Assembly: GCA_964429355.1 (NCBI GenBank) | Contig: CAYSCH010000086.1 | Coordinates: forward strand, 1-27,663 | DNA from: JAAYAY01 sp964429355 | GTDB lineage: Bacteria > Planctomycetota > Planctomycetia > Pirellulales > Thermoguttaceae | Direction of reading: 5' to 3' | DNA: 27,663 nt | Part shown: one piece after another, positions 15,234 through 22,878 of the stretch | Numbering within the stretch: the stretch's first letter is position 1 | Layout: every line of letters starts with the position of its first letter | Made by a program: the position numbers and the translations under genes | Notes under the pieces: generated by a model | What the model was told of the DNA's origin: nothing | The model's database searches: none | Seen by the model: only the letters and a program-made list of their open reading frames with translations

Positions 15234-17489
15234 ATGAAACCAACTCTCAAATTCCTCGTGGCTCTGTTGTTGCTCCTGCCGATGGCTCTCGCCGCCGCTG
15301 ACGCGCCGAAGCCAGCCACTGGGCAGGATGGGACCACCCCGCCAGCTGCCGATGCCGCGCCACCACGAATCGAGATTCGCAGTTTCCTGCCGGACAAGCC
15401 GATCAACCGGGCCGGGCGACCGGCGCCGGTGACGGCCGGCGTCGTTAATCTGGGCGATGCGGACGCTGTCGTGGAAGCCCGGCTTTCTCTCCCGCAAGGG
15501 ATGCAGTTGTTGCGGACAAATGCCGACAAAGAGATTCGCCTCGGAAGCAGCGACGGAGAGGTGCAGCTCACCTGGGAAGTGGAAGCGTCTGCAGCCGGTT
15601 CGGCCGAGTTGCAGCTCGAGCTCGCCGTGGGCGGCAAGCCGGTCGCAAGCCAGTCTCTGGCGATGCCGTTTCTTCCCGAGGTAGAGATCCGCAAGCTTCC
15701 TTACATTCCCGAGCCGGTGCCCGCACCCACGAAACTACTCATCGGCGCCCATCACTGCCCCCTGTGGGAGTCGGACCAGCCGAATATGTGGCTGAACGTG
15801 CTGAAGCATCCCGAACGCACACCGGCCCTGGGATTCTACTCCCAGGACAATCCCGAGGTGGCCGACTGGGAGACCAAGTGGGCGGTGGAGCACGGTGTCT
15901 CCTTTTTCATCTACTGCTGGTATCGCACTGGCCAGGGAGGGGCCGTGAAGACCCGTTTCGGCAGTGCCATCCACGATGCCCTGTTCCAGTCGAAATTCGT
16001 CGACAAGATGAAGTTCACGATCATGTGGGAGAACCAGTCGCGTGGGACCGCGGGGGTCGCGGACGAGCACGATCTGTTTACGAACCTGCTCCCCTACTGG
16101 ATCGAGAACTACTTCAAGCATTCAAGCTACCTCAAACTCGACAACAAGCCGGTGTTGTTCATCTACCGCCCTGAGTTTCTCGTCCAGGACCTCGGGAGCA
16201 TCGAGAACGTGGCCAAGGCGTTTGACAAAATGCGAGAGGTGTGCCGTGAAGCGGGGTTCGAGGGGCTGTATCTCCTCGGCGAATACCGCGGCACGGACCC
16301 GAAGCACCTGGAGCTGATGAAGAACCTGGGACTGGACTACACCTTCGCCTACTGCTGGCACGTGCCGAACAGTCCGGCGCCGGACCAGGCTATCCAGGCC
16401 CAGATGCAGTCCATCCACAAAACGCAGGAACTGAACGTCCTGCCGCAGGTGGTGACCGTATCGCAGGCGTGGAGCGGCTGGTCCGACGAGGGGAGCATCT
16501 GGAAGATCCCGCCGTCCGATTACGAGCGGCTGTTGCAGCAGGCCAAGGATTTTGCCGCCACGCTGCCAAAGGACCAGCTCGGCAGCCGCATGTTGCTGCT
16601 GGACAACTGGAACGAATGGGGCGAAGGCCACTACATCGCGCCCTACCGCGAGTACGGATTCGGCTATCTCGACGCCGTACGCCGTGTCTTCTCTGCCGCG
16701 GCGGACGAGCACGAAGACCTGATCCCTGAAGACATCGGCATGGGGCCTTACGATACGGTGATCCGCGACCATTTCCGTCGCGAAGCGGAGCATCGCGAGC
16801 TGATAACCCGCAAGGTGGTCCGGCCTGACGCCCCCGACGGACTGGCGGCGTGGTGGACCTTCGACGAGGAGGTGGGCTGCCCGGTCGTACTCGATGTGTC
16901 GGGCCACCGGCTGGGAGGCGAAATGCAGAAGGTGGAGCGGGCACCAGGGTTTGAAGGGAGCGGGCTGGTCTGCAGCGGCGGGTGTGTTGTTGTGCCAAAC
17001 GACCCGCAGCTTTCCGATCCTCAGACTCTCACGATCGAGTGCCGCGTGAAAACCGATGTGGCCGATCAGGCCAATAACTGGATACTGAACCGCGTGTTCG
17101 GCGGCAGCGAGACTTCAGGCTTCCGACTCGGCCTGGTCGGCGGGAAACCGTGCTTCCAGATTCCCCTGACCGCCTGGAGCCATCACCTGGCCGCGCCCGA
17201 ACCGTTACCCCTGGCGCGATGGGTGCATCTGGCGGCAACATTCGACGGGCGCACGATGCGGCTCTATGTGGACGGTGTCGAAGTCGGCGTTATGGATCGT
17301 CCCGGTGCGATCGGTGGCAACCAGTGTCATCTCGTGTTAGGCAACTACGAGGTCGGCCACCCCGCCCACTTCAACGGTCTGCTCGACGATGTTCGACTCT
17401 ACCGCCGCGTGCTCGCGCCCGAGGAGATCCAGTCCCACGCAACAATGTCGCCTGGTACGGGCGGCGAGGTTCCAAAGCCCCAACCGTGA
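15234..17489 (+). CDS. Secreted WbsX/GH99-like hydrolase with C-terminal LamG domain
   Basis: The 751-residue product has a signal peptide (1-20, LLLLLPMALA then AADAPKP) and an Ala/Pro-rich linker. A beta-sandwich follows (about 45-150; ADAVVEARLSLPQGMQLL), then a WbsX/GH99-like TIM-barrel at about 165-520. Barrel motifs are LGFYSQDNPEVADWETKWA, HGVSFFIYCWYRTG, NKPVLFIYRPEF and the hallmark DNWNEWGEGHYIAP starting at residue 457. Residues about 537-745 form a LamG/concanavalin-like domain (AAWWTFDEE, RWVHLAATFDGRTMRLYVDG, GLLDDVRLYRR). GH99 relatives cleave alpha-mannoside links, but WbsX-like proteins are mostly uncharacterised. Only 70 bp separates it from the isomerase, and its own ribosome site is weak (GGGAAAA), so co-transcription is likely. 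It is probably periplasmic or extracellular and acts on a glycan whose sugars feed the locus. Confidence 0.8.
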   Translation: MKPTLKFLVALLLLLPMALAAADAPKPATGQDGTTPPAADAAPPRIEIRSFLPDKPINRAGRPAPVTAGVVNLGDADAVVEARLSLPQGMQLLRTNADKEIRLGSSDGEVQLTWEVEASAAGSAELQLELAVGGKPVASQSLAMPFLPEVEIRKLPYIPEPVPAPTKLLIGAHHCPLWESDQPNMWLNVLKHPERTPALGFYSQDNPEVADWETKWAVEHGVSFFIYCWYRTGQGGAVKTRFGSAIHDALFQSKFVDKMKFTIMWENQSRGTAGVADEHDLFTNLLPYWIENYFKHSSYLKLDNKPVLFIYRPEFLVQDLGSIENVAKAFDKMREVCREAGFEGLYLLGEYRGTDPKHLELMKNLGLDYTFAYCWHVPNSPAPDQAIQAQMQSIHKTQELNVLPQVVTVSQAWSGWSDEGSIWKIPPSDYERLLQQAKDFAATLPKDQLGSRMLLLDNWNEWGEGHYIAPYREYGFGYLDAVRRVFSAAADEHEDLIPEDIGMGPYDTVIRDHFRREAEHRELITRKVVRPDAPDGLAAWWTFDEEVGCPVVLDVSGHRLGGEMQKVERAPGFEGSGLVCSGGCVVVPNDPQLSDPQTLTIECRVKTDVADQANNWILNRVFGGSETSGFRLGLVGGKPCFQIPLTAWSHHLAAPEPLPLARWVHLAATFDGRTMRLYVDGVEVGVMDRPGAIGGNQCHLVLGNYEVGHPAHFNGLLDDVRLYRRVLAPEEIQSHATMSPGTGGEVPKPQP

Positions 17490-17601
17490 CCCGAGGCTTC
17501 CTCCCGCTCACCAACGCTGCGAGACTGCTATTGAAACAGAGGCAGCAATGATAGGGCCACCCGCTGGCCCACAACGGGTCCTAGGCAGGCAGACGAAGCT
17601 C

Positions 17602-17736
17602 TTACGCACTTCTTTGCTCGCCGATGATCTCGATCGATCCCACAATATTTGCCTTCAACCCATCGAGATCATCGATCGGGATCCACCATTCCGTACGGTA
17701 TTTGACCGTATCCACGATTCGCCCCACCCGTGGCAT
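17602..17736 (-). CDS. Doubtful 44-residue ORF between convergent genes
   Basis: A short frame starting at 17736 in the 287-bp gap between the WbsX-like gene and the HzsA-related gene reads MPRVGRIVDTVKYRTEWWIP and then an acidic/hydrophobic stretch ending IEIIGEQRSA. It looks less random than its surroundings, but it has no ribosome binding site and no family resemblance. It could be the remains of a longer C-terminus of the gene ending at 17777 in another frame, a tiny protein, or chance. The rest of this gap holds nothing I can name. Confidence 0.15.
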   Translation of the reverse strand: MPRVGRIVDTVKYRTEWWIPIDDLDGLKANIVGSIEIIGEQRSA

Positions 17737-17776
17737 GATTCCAGCGAGAACGCCGACACCGCGCCGGCCCAGGCAC

Positions 17777-20700
17777 CTACTGACACACCCGGCATACATC
17801 TTTCGCCGGCTTCCCGCCCGGCATGTCCATGCGGGGCCGCTCCTGGAGCATTTTGGTGGTGGGCTCGAACGTGGCAAGGATCGCCCGGTAGTCCGGATCG
17901 CTCGCGTCGGCGAAGATCGGCTTGCCGCAACGCTCGTTGCCGCCGGCCGATTTGGCGAGGGGCGCCAGGAGGAACTGGTTGAGCTGTGGCTCAGTGACAC
18001 GCGTCCATTCAGCGCGGGGAATCTTGCCGGCCTCGTGGCAGGTTGCGCAGCGACGGGCGGCTACTTCGGCAAGAGTCTTGTCGAGTTCTGACGGGTAGAT
18101 CTGCCGGCAGCCGACAGCCTCCGGGTAGGCCGTCTCGCTGGAGCCGTAATAGGGGACATTCAAGTCGATCCAGGAGAAGATCCGCCGGCGGCTGGCATCG
18201 TCGAGATTGACCCGCCGTTTGCCGTCCTGGTCAGGATGCCCGGAGAGGACGATCTCGGCCAACACGCTCTGGTGGGATCCCCAGGTCTTGGGTGTTACCT
18301 CCAAGATGTTCCACTCCTGGCCGTTGTAGGTGGGAATCCAGTTGACGAAGGGACTCCCCCGCTGGCCCTGATTCTGACGGGCCAGCACGTCGTAGGAGAC
18401 GTTGAAGAAATCGGTCTTCCCGCCGCTCAGATCGATCCCATTGGGGGCGTCGATCGGGTTATGGCATTCGGTGCAGTGCTTGTCGAGCACCGGTTGGACC
18501 ACGCGAGAATAGTCAAAGCCCGTCACACCCCAGTCGGGAGGCAATGGTTCTACGGGATGTTGCGACGCCGTCGATACGAACGATGCCCGCGATGTCTGCA
18601 GTCGGTGTTCATGGCAACCAACGCACCCCTGGACCTCCCCCGGCATGAGGTGGGTGAAGCTGCGCATCCGCTGGACGGCCCGCCCCTCACGATCCAGCGC
18701 GATGAAGTAGATCGGGATGCCTGTGGGAACACGAAAGCATGCTGAACCGTCGGCGTCGACCGGCACGTCGCCAAGCACCATCTTGCCGGCGTACGTGGCT
18801 CCGCAGGAAATCACCGGAAACTGGAACCCGAAGGCCCGGAGCTCCGGGTCGATTCGAACGGTCTTTTCCATTTCGCGGACCACTCGAATGGCCACGACCT
18901 CGCCCCGGTCGACGTAAGGCTCAAGACCGTTGTAGACATCTTGAAGAAAGACCGTGGCATACCCCTGTTGCCGGCCGTCGGCATCAACCGGCTGGCCGGA
19001 GGTAGTTACCGGAGGCTTGGTGCGCGACGCGACCGGACGGGCGGAAAACCACTGCATTCCGTTTGCCGGAGCAGGAAGCACCACGGCAGAGCACGTCCCC
19101 GAGTAGGTCCTCGCGATCACAGGGCCCCGGCACGAGACGAGAAAACGCCGGTCGTCCAATGGCCAGGGGCAACTGTAGAGCTTCGTGCCCTCCGTATTGC
19201 CGTTGCCCTGGTCGACATTCGGGACCGGCACGTCGGGGGTGAGGTTTTCGATCGCCCCTTGTGCGTTGACGCCCCGGCTTCGATCCACGAGCCCGATGGC
19301 GCCGCGAGTCGGGCCGTTGTGTCCGGTCATTGTGCAGAGGACCTTCGAAGTTCCGGGGACCGAACGGGCTTCCATGAACGTGCCGGGGGAGAGGACCCGG
19401 TTACCGAAGAAACCAGCAAGGCCTGTGCCGTCAGGATTCAAGGTCCACAGGCTCTGGATCGGGATCGCCGGCCGGTCGACGTATTCCCAACGGGTGTAGA
19501 TCAGACGGCCGTCGTCCAACACGCTGGGCGTGAAGTCGTTCAGGTAGTTGCCCGACAGTTTGATCAGATTCGAACCGTCGGGACTCATGCGGTGCAGAAT
19601 TCCGACCGGTGCATGCCAACAGTAGGCGAATTGGGGAGCCCGGGTGGAAAGGAAGGCGATGTCGCCGTCCGGGAGCCAGCAAGGGTTGTAGTCGTGCCAC
19701 ACGCCGTCGGTCAACCGGGTCAGGCTGGAGCCGTCGACGCCGACCGTCCACAGATGATAGCCCTCCGACTGACTGCGCCGCCAACTGAAGAGAACCGTCC
19801 GGCCATCGTAGGAGAGGTCGCAATCGAGGATCTGGCCATCGGGCGTGGCCACGAGCTCGAGCGGCTCGGCCTCCGGGTGGTGAGGATCAACCACATAGAG
19901 CCCGCCCCCCGGTGAAAAGCCCTCGTAATGGTACGTGTAAACGTGGGAGGCGGTGATCTCGTGCCGGCGGATGGCGAGAATCCGGCCAACGTCGCAGAGG
20001 AGAATTTCCCGTTCGAGTTGTTCGAATTCCTCGGCCAGCCGATCCCGATCGTCTTCCGACGCCGACGCCCACTGACGGCTCAGTTCGGCGAGTCGCGATT
20101 GATGGTCTGCAGCGGCGGTGTAGCGATCGCCGTGAAGATCCTTCATCTCGCCGATCAGTTGCGCCAGTGCGTCAGGATCCGGCTCACCGGTCCAGAGCAT
20201 GCCCGTTGGCAGGGCCCCATGCTCGGCAGCCAGGGCCGCCAGTTCGCGATTCGATAGCGGGCGAGCAAAGGCCTGGATCTCCGCCGCTCCGGGGTTGGGG
20301 CCGCCGTAGGACCTCAGGAACTCGATCCGAATCGACTGGACGCGGACCGGCTGCGGGAGCGTGATCCGTTGCGGGCCGTGGACCATCTCCAGCTCCCCCT
20401 CGATGGCCGGACTGGTCGCCTCGTCGAGATAGACGCGATAGGCCTGCCAGCACTCCGTTATGAACCAGGCGGTGCGGCCCCAGTAGACGACCTGGCCGAT
20501 CTCGACCGGCTTTTCCCACCGCAAGGTGAACTCGCCCCGATCACCGGATGTGGCTTTCTGGACGCACCAGGCCGTCCCCTGGTCTTCGGCCTGACTGCCC
20601 GAGGGAGGAATTTTGCCATCGATGGCGAACTTGGCCAGGTAAAGGTCGCTGAATTCGGAGGAGGCGGTGGCGGTGGCGTCGGCAGCGAGGTTCCTGGGCA

Positions 20701-20896
20701 GTTCGGCGGCCGATAGCGGGGTGGCGAGCAGCGTGAGAAGGAACAGCAAGAATCGGTGGCAGTCGGAAAACGGAGTGCCACACTTGCCGGAGTGAAAGGA
20801 GTCGACGTACTTCAGCTGNNNNNNNNNNGATCGTCGATGGTTACCGAAACCCTGGCGAACGGCACACAGAATATGCTTGCTGCGTTTCTCGATCAC
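17777..20896 (-). CDS. HzsA-related exported protein with discoidin domain, beta-propeller and three CxxCH heme motifs
   Basis: The product is about 1039 residues, with an assembly gap near its N-terminus. The order is a hydrophobic export segment at about 49-63 (FLLFLLTLLATPLSAA), then an F5/8-type discoidin-like domain (about 66-190; ATASSEFSDLYLAKFAIDGK). A charged helical stretch follows (about 215-280), then a long WD40/TolB-like propeller (DGQILDCDLSYDGRTVLFSW, NPDGTGLAGFFGNR). The C-terminal part carries CVGCH (residue 758), CTECH (808) and CATCH (950). This is the layout of NCBI's HzsA-related proteins, resembling the middle domain of hydrazine synthase alpha. The resemblance does not imply hydrazine chemistry, and no beta/gamma subunit is present. 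A GTG start at 20896 has AAGGAG 8 nt upstream. The resulting pre-signal region of about 45 residues is unusually long and crosses the N gap, so the N-terminus is uncertain. It is the last gene of a run of four exported proteins. Confidence 0.83.
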   Translation of the reverse strand: MIEKRSKHILCAVRQGFGNHRRXXXXQLKYVDSFHSGKCGTPFSDCHRFLLFLLTLLATPLSAAELPRNLAADATATASSEFSDLYLAKFAIDGKIPPSGSQAEDQGTAWCVQKATSGDRGEFTLRWEKPVEIGQVVYWGRTAWFITECWQAYRVYLDEATSPAIEGELEMVHGPQRITLPQPVRVQSIRIEFLRSYGGPNPGAAEIQAFARPLSNRELAALAAEHGALPTGMLWTGEPDPDALAQLIGEMKDLHGDRYTAAADHQSRLAELSRQWASASEDDRDRLAEEFEQLEREILLCDVGRILAIRRHEITASHVYTYHYEGFSPGGGLYVVDPHHPEAEPLELVATPDGQILDCDLSYDGRTVLFSWRRSQSEGYHLWTVGVDGSSLTRLTDGVWHDYNPCWLPDGDIAFLSTRAPQFAYCWHAPVGILHRMSPDGSNLIKLSGNYLNDFTPSVLDDGRLIYTRWEYVDRPAIPIQSLWTLNPDGTGLAGFFGNRVLSPGTFMEARSVPGTSKVLCTMTGHNGPTRGAIGLVDRSRGVNAQGAIENLTPDVPVPNVDQGNGNTEGTKLYSCPWPLDDRRFLVSCRGPVIARTYSGTCSAVVLPAPANGMQWFSARPVASRTKPPVTTSGQPVDADGRQQGYATVFLQDVYNGLEPYVDRGEVVAIRVVREMEKTVRIDPELRAFGFQFPVISCGATYAGKMVLGDVPVDADGSACFRVPTGIPIYFIALDREGRAVQRMRSFTHLMPGEVQGCVGCHEHRLQTSRASFVSTASQHPVEPLPPDWGVTGFDYSRVVQPVLDKHCTECHNPIDAPNGIDLSGGKTDFFNVSYDVLARQNQGQRGSPFVNWIPTYNGQEWNILEVTPKTWGSHQSVLAEIVLSGHPDQDGKRRVNLDDASRRRIFSWIDLNVPYYGSSETAYPEAVGCRQIYPSELDKTLAEVAARRCATCHEAGKIPRAEWTRVTEPQLNQFLLAPLAKSAGGNERCGKPIFADASDPDYRAILATFEPTTKMLQERPRMDMPGGKPAKDVCRVCQ
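20819..20828. other. Assembly gap (10 N) inside the HzsA-related gene
   Basis: Ten Ns separate the start-proximal piece (GTG at 20896) from the segment encoding the export signal. The frame happens to be continuous across exactly 10 bases, so a true gap length of 1 mod 3 would preserve it. Ten is probably a placeholder, so the real N-terminus may be longer or different. Confidence 0.95.
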
Positions 20897-21041
20897 CGAT
20901 CTGTCTCCTTGAATCTCGTCAACCAGCGCCGGCCGATTTCTGAAGGGACTGTTCCTGCCTGAATCCTTGCCGGCCCCTTGCGCAGTATCCGAAATGGGAG
21001 GTCAAGAGAAAGCCATGACAAGTTCTCGCACTCCCAAACAG

Positions 21042-21811
21042 TCAATAGGGCCTCAGGCCCTGGAGCGATGATTCGCTGCGGCTGGGAACCTCGTAGTCGA
21101 TCGTCATATCGCTCGATTTGACTTCGATGGCACCGAGTTTCGGTTCCCAGAGCCAGGTCCACTTGCGGAGTTCGTCGCGGTGAAGCAAGATGCGGTGCAT
21201 CACCCGCGTACGCCTGTTCTTCGCCCAGCCGCCATACTGGTAGTCGTANNNNNNNNNNTCTCGAACCGCATCGTGGCCGCGCCCGGAGAATCGGCTTCGT
21301 AGCTGGTCTGCTGGTCGCGGATCAGCATCATCAGGATGCGGATATTCTTCGCGTCGCCGCCGAGATTCAGGGGAACGACCCTGTTCTCGTAATGGCGGGA
21401 TTTCTTGATGTCGTCCATGATCGACGAACGCACGGACTCGTCAGCCACCGTCGCGGTGGGGGGAAAGAAGGGATCGAATTCAAGAACCGGAGCGTACTCC
21501 CAGCCTTCGATGCGGAGTCGATTGTCGCCCATGAGGACCAGGTCGTACTTTCCCGTCTTCAGGTTCTTGAAGACCCATTTGCCCCCGCCGGCATCCGTCG
21601 CCACGGCATCGACCTCCGGCTGGTCGATCTTCGCCTTCTGGTTGACTGGGCGGGTCGGGTTGCCGTCCATGTCCCAGCGTTGGAAGGCTCCCACGTAGTT
21701 GATCTTCTCGGAGCCGGTGAGTTGGATCGTCAAGTCGACGGCCGAGGCGGAAGATGCCGAAAACAACGAGATAGCCATCAGGCCTGCCAGCCAAGGATTA
21801 CCCAGACGCAT
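21042..21811 (-). CDS. Secreted protein of unknown function, interrupted by an assembly gap
   Basis: The N-terminal 184 residues start with a signal peptide (1-24, ISLFSASSASAVD). They continue with GKWVFKNLKTGKYDLVLMGD, which resembles a carboxypeptidase-regulatory or transthyretin-like strand pattern. After the N gap the minus strand continues sensibly as YDYQYGGWAKN, VMHRILLHRDELRKWTWLWE and DMTIDYEVPSRSE, ending at a TGA at 21044-21042, for 68 more residues. The two parts are in different frames if the gap is exactly 10 bases and in the same frame if it is 2 mod 3. I therefore annotate one gene. Naive translation through the Ns stops at 21200 with a nonsense tail. GGGAGAAA precedes the ATG. 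I recognise no family. It lies between the glycerophosphodiesterase and HzsA-related genes in the same direction, with gaps of about 116 and 145 bp, which suggests shared transcription. Confidence 0.7.
21249..21258. other. Assembly gap (10 N) inside an unknown secreted-protein gene
   Basis: Ten Ns break the gene that runs from 21811 to 21042. Frame analysis on both sides shows the missing length must be 2 mod 3 for one continuous protein, so the stated 10 is a placeholder. Confidence 0.95.
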
Positions 21812-21927
21812 CGCGGTTTCTCCCGGTCAATTCTGCCAGCCAGGCTCCCCAGCCCGGGGCGGATTGGACTGATCCTGCCCAGGCAGGTTCCAGACCCGTC
21901 CCGCGGCAAGGACTGACGCTTGAGTTG

Positions 21928-22761
21928 TTACGGGGCTGCGGCCTGCATCTGCTCGCGGAGCCAGCCGGGGCGATCGGTGGTGATCCCCAGCACTCCCAGG
22001 TCGGCCAGCCGGCGAGCCACGTCCGGTTCGTTGACGGTCCAGACGAGAAGCTCCATTCCGGCGTCTTTCATCTGCTTCATGAACTCGGGCGTGATCTGGC
22101 TGTCGTACTTGATATCGAGCCCGTCGAGACCTGCGGCTCTGCAGCGCTCGAGAAGTTCGAGGGGGCGATCGCTGATCGCGCCGGTTTCCTTGTCCACGTG
22201 CGGTGTCGTGTCGTAGAGCCAGTAGCATGGGACCTTGGGCATTCGCTGCTTGGCACCGATGATATTTTCCCATTTGAACGCGATGATCACAATCTGGGCG
22301 GGATACTTCGGAGATGCTTCGAGGATGGCCTGCAGGTACGGCAAGATTTCTGGATCGGATTTGATCTCGATAACCAGTTTCTTCCCCTCGGGAATCGCGT
22401 CGAGAAGGGTTTCGAGGGTGGGGATCCGTTCCCCGGCATACTTCTTGTCCTTCCACGATCCGGCGTCGAGGCTCGCCAGTTCCGCAAGGGTCCGGCCGCC
22501 CGGCTTCCAGTCCTTGCCCGTGGTCTTCTTGGTCGTCTTGTCGTGCAGGGCGATGATGCGATTGTCCTTGGTCAGATAGATGTCGATCTCGGAGGCGTCG
22601 GCACCCTGCTCGAAAGCCAGCTTGACGGAAGCCAACGTGTTTTCCGGAGCGTCGTAGGACGCGCCGCGATGGCCGATAATCTCGGTCGCACCGGCTGATG
22701 CAGACATGAGGGGCACCGTGATGAGGGCCAGGTGAACTAGGAAAACTCTTCGGTGGTGCAT
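21928..22761 (-). CDS. Exported glycerophosphodiester phosphodiesterase (GDPD family)
   Basis: GDPD enzymes hydrolyse glycerophosphodiesters to glycerol-3-phosphate and an alcohol, using a metal-dependent TIM barrel. The 277-residue product has a signal peptide (1-25, ending SASAGATE). It carries the family core HRGASYDAPENT with H31 and R32, metal ligands E58 and D60 in ASEIDIYLTKD, the second catalytic histidine H73 in IIALHD, and E132 and K134 in VIEIK. The late barrel motifs LDGLDIKYDSQIT, ELLVWTVNEPD and GITTDRPGWL complete the pattern. Length and motif order are normal, so it should be active. GAGAGACGA lies before the ATG. As an exported enzyme it would scavenge phosphodiesters from lipids or teichoic-type polymers outside the cytoplasm. 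It is 117 bp downstream of the PA14-PKD gene. Confidence 0.93.
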   Translation of the reverse strand: MHHRRVFLVHLALITVPLMSASAGATEIIGHRGASYDAPENTLASVKLAFEQGADASEIDIYLTKDNRIIALHDKTTKKTTGKDWKPGGRTLAELASLDAGSWKDKKYAGERIPTLETLLDAIPEGKKLVIEIKSDPEILPYLQAILEASPKYPAQIVIIAFKWENIIGAKQRMPKVPCYWLYDTTPHVDKETGAISDRPLELLERCRAAGLDGLDIKYDSQITPEFMKQMKDAGMELLVWTVNEPDVARRLADLGVLGITTDRPGWLREQMQAAAP

Positions 22762-22878
22762 GGGGGTCGTCTCTCGGGTGGCAAATGGTGATTAATTGGA
22801 GTGCCTGACAAAATGTACGAGTTTCCCACGGGCATGGAGGGGAACGGTCTGTGGTCTTCTTTGCGGCTCTGAGTGGAG

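Noticed and set aside
17777..20896. Interpretation as part of a hydrazine synthase (anammox) operon
   Set aside because: No beta/gamma subunit, hydrazine dehydrogenase or other nitrogen gene is present. HzsA-related proteins are widespread outside anammox bacteria.
21200..21248. Direct translation through the second N gap, ending at 21200
   Set aside because: The resulting tail is low in sense, while another frame gives a coherent 68-residue C-terminus. The gap length is a placeholder.
21877..21890. Palindrome CCTGCC-CA-GGCAGG between two minus-strand genes
   Set aside because: No T-run follows on either strand and it is too short a signal to call a terminator or operator.
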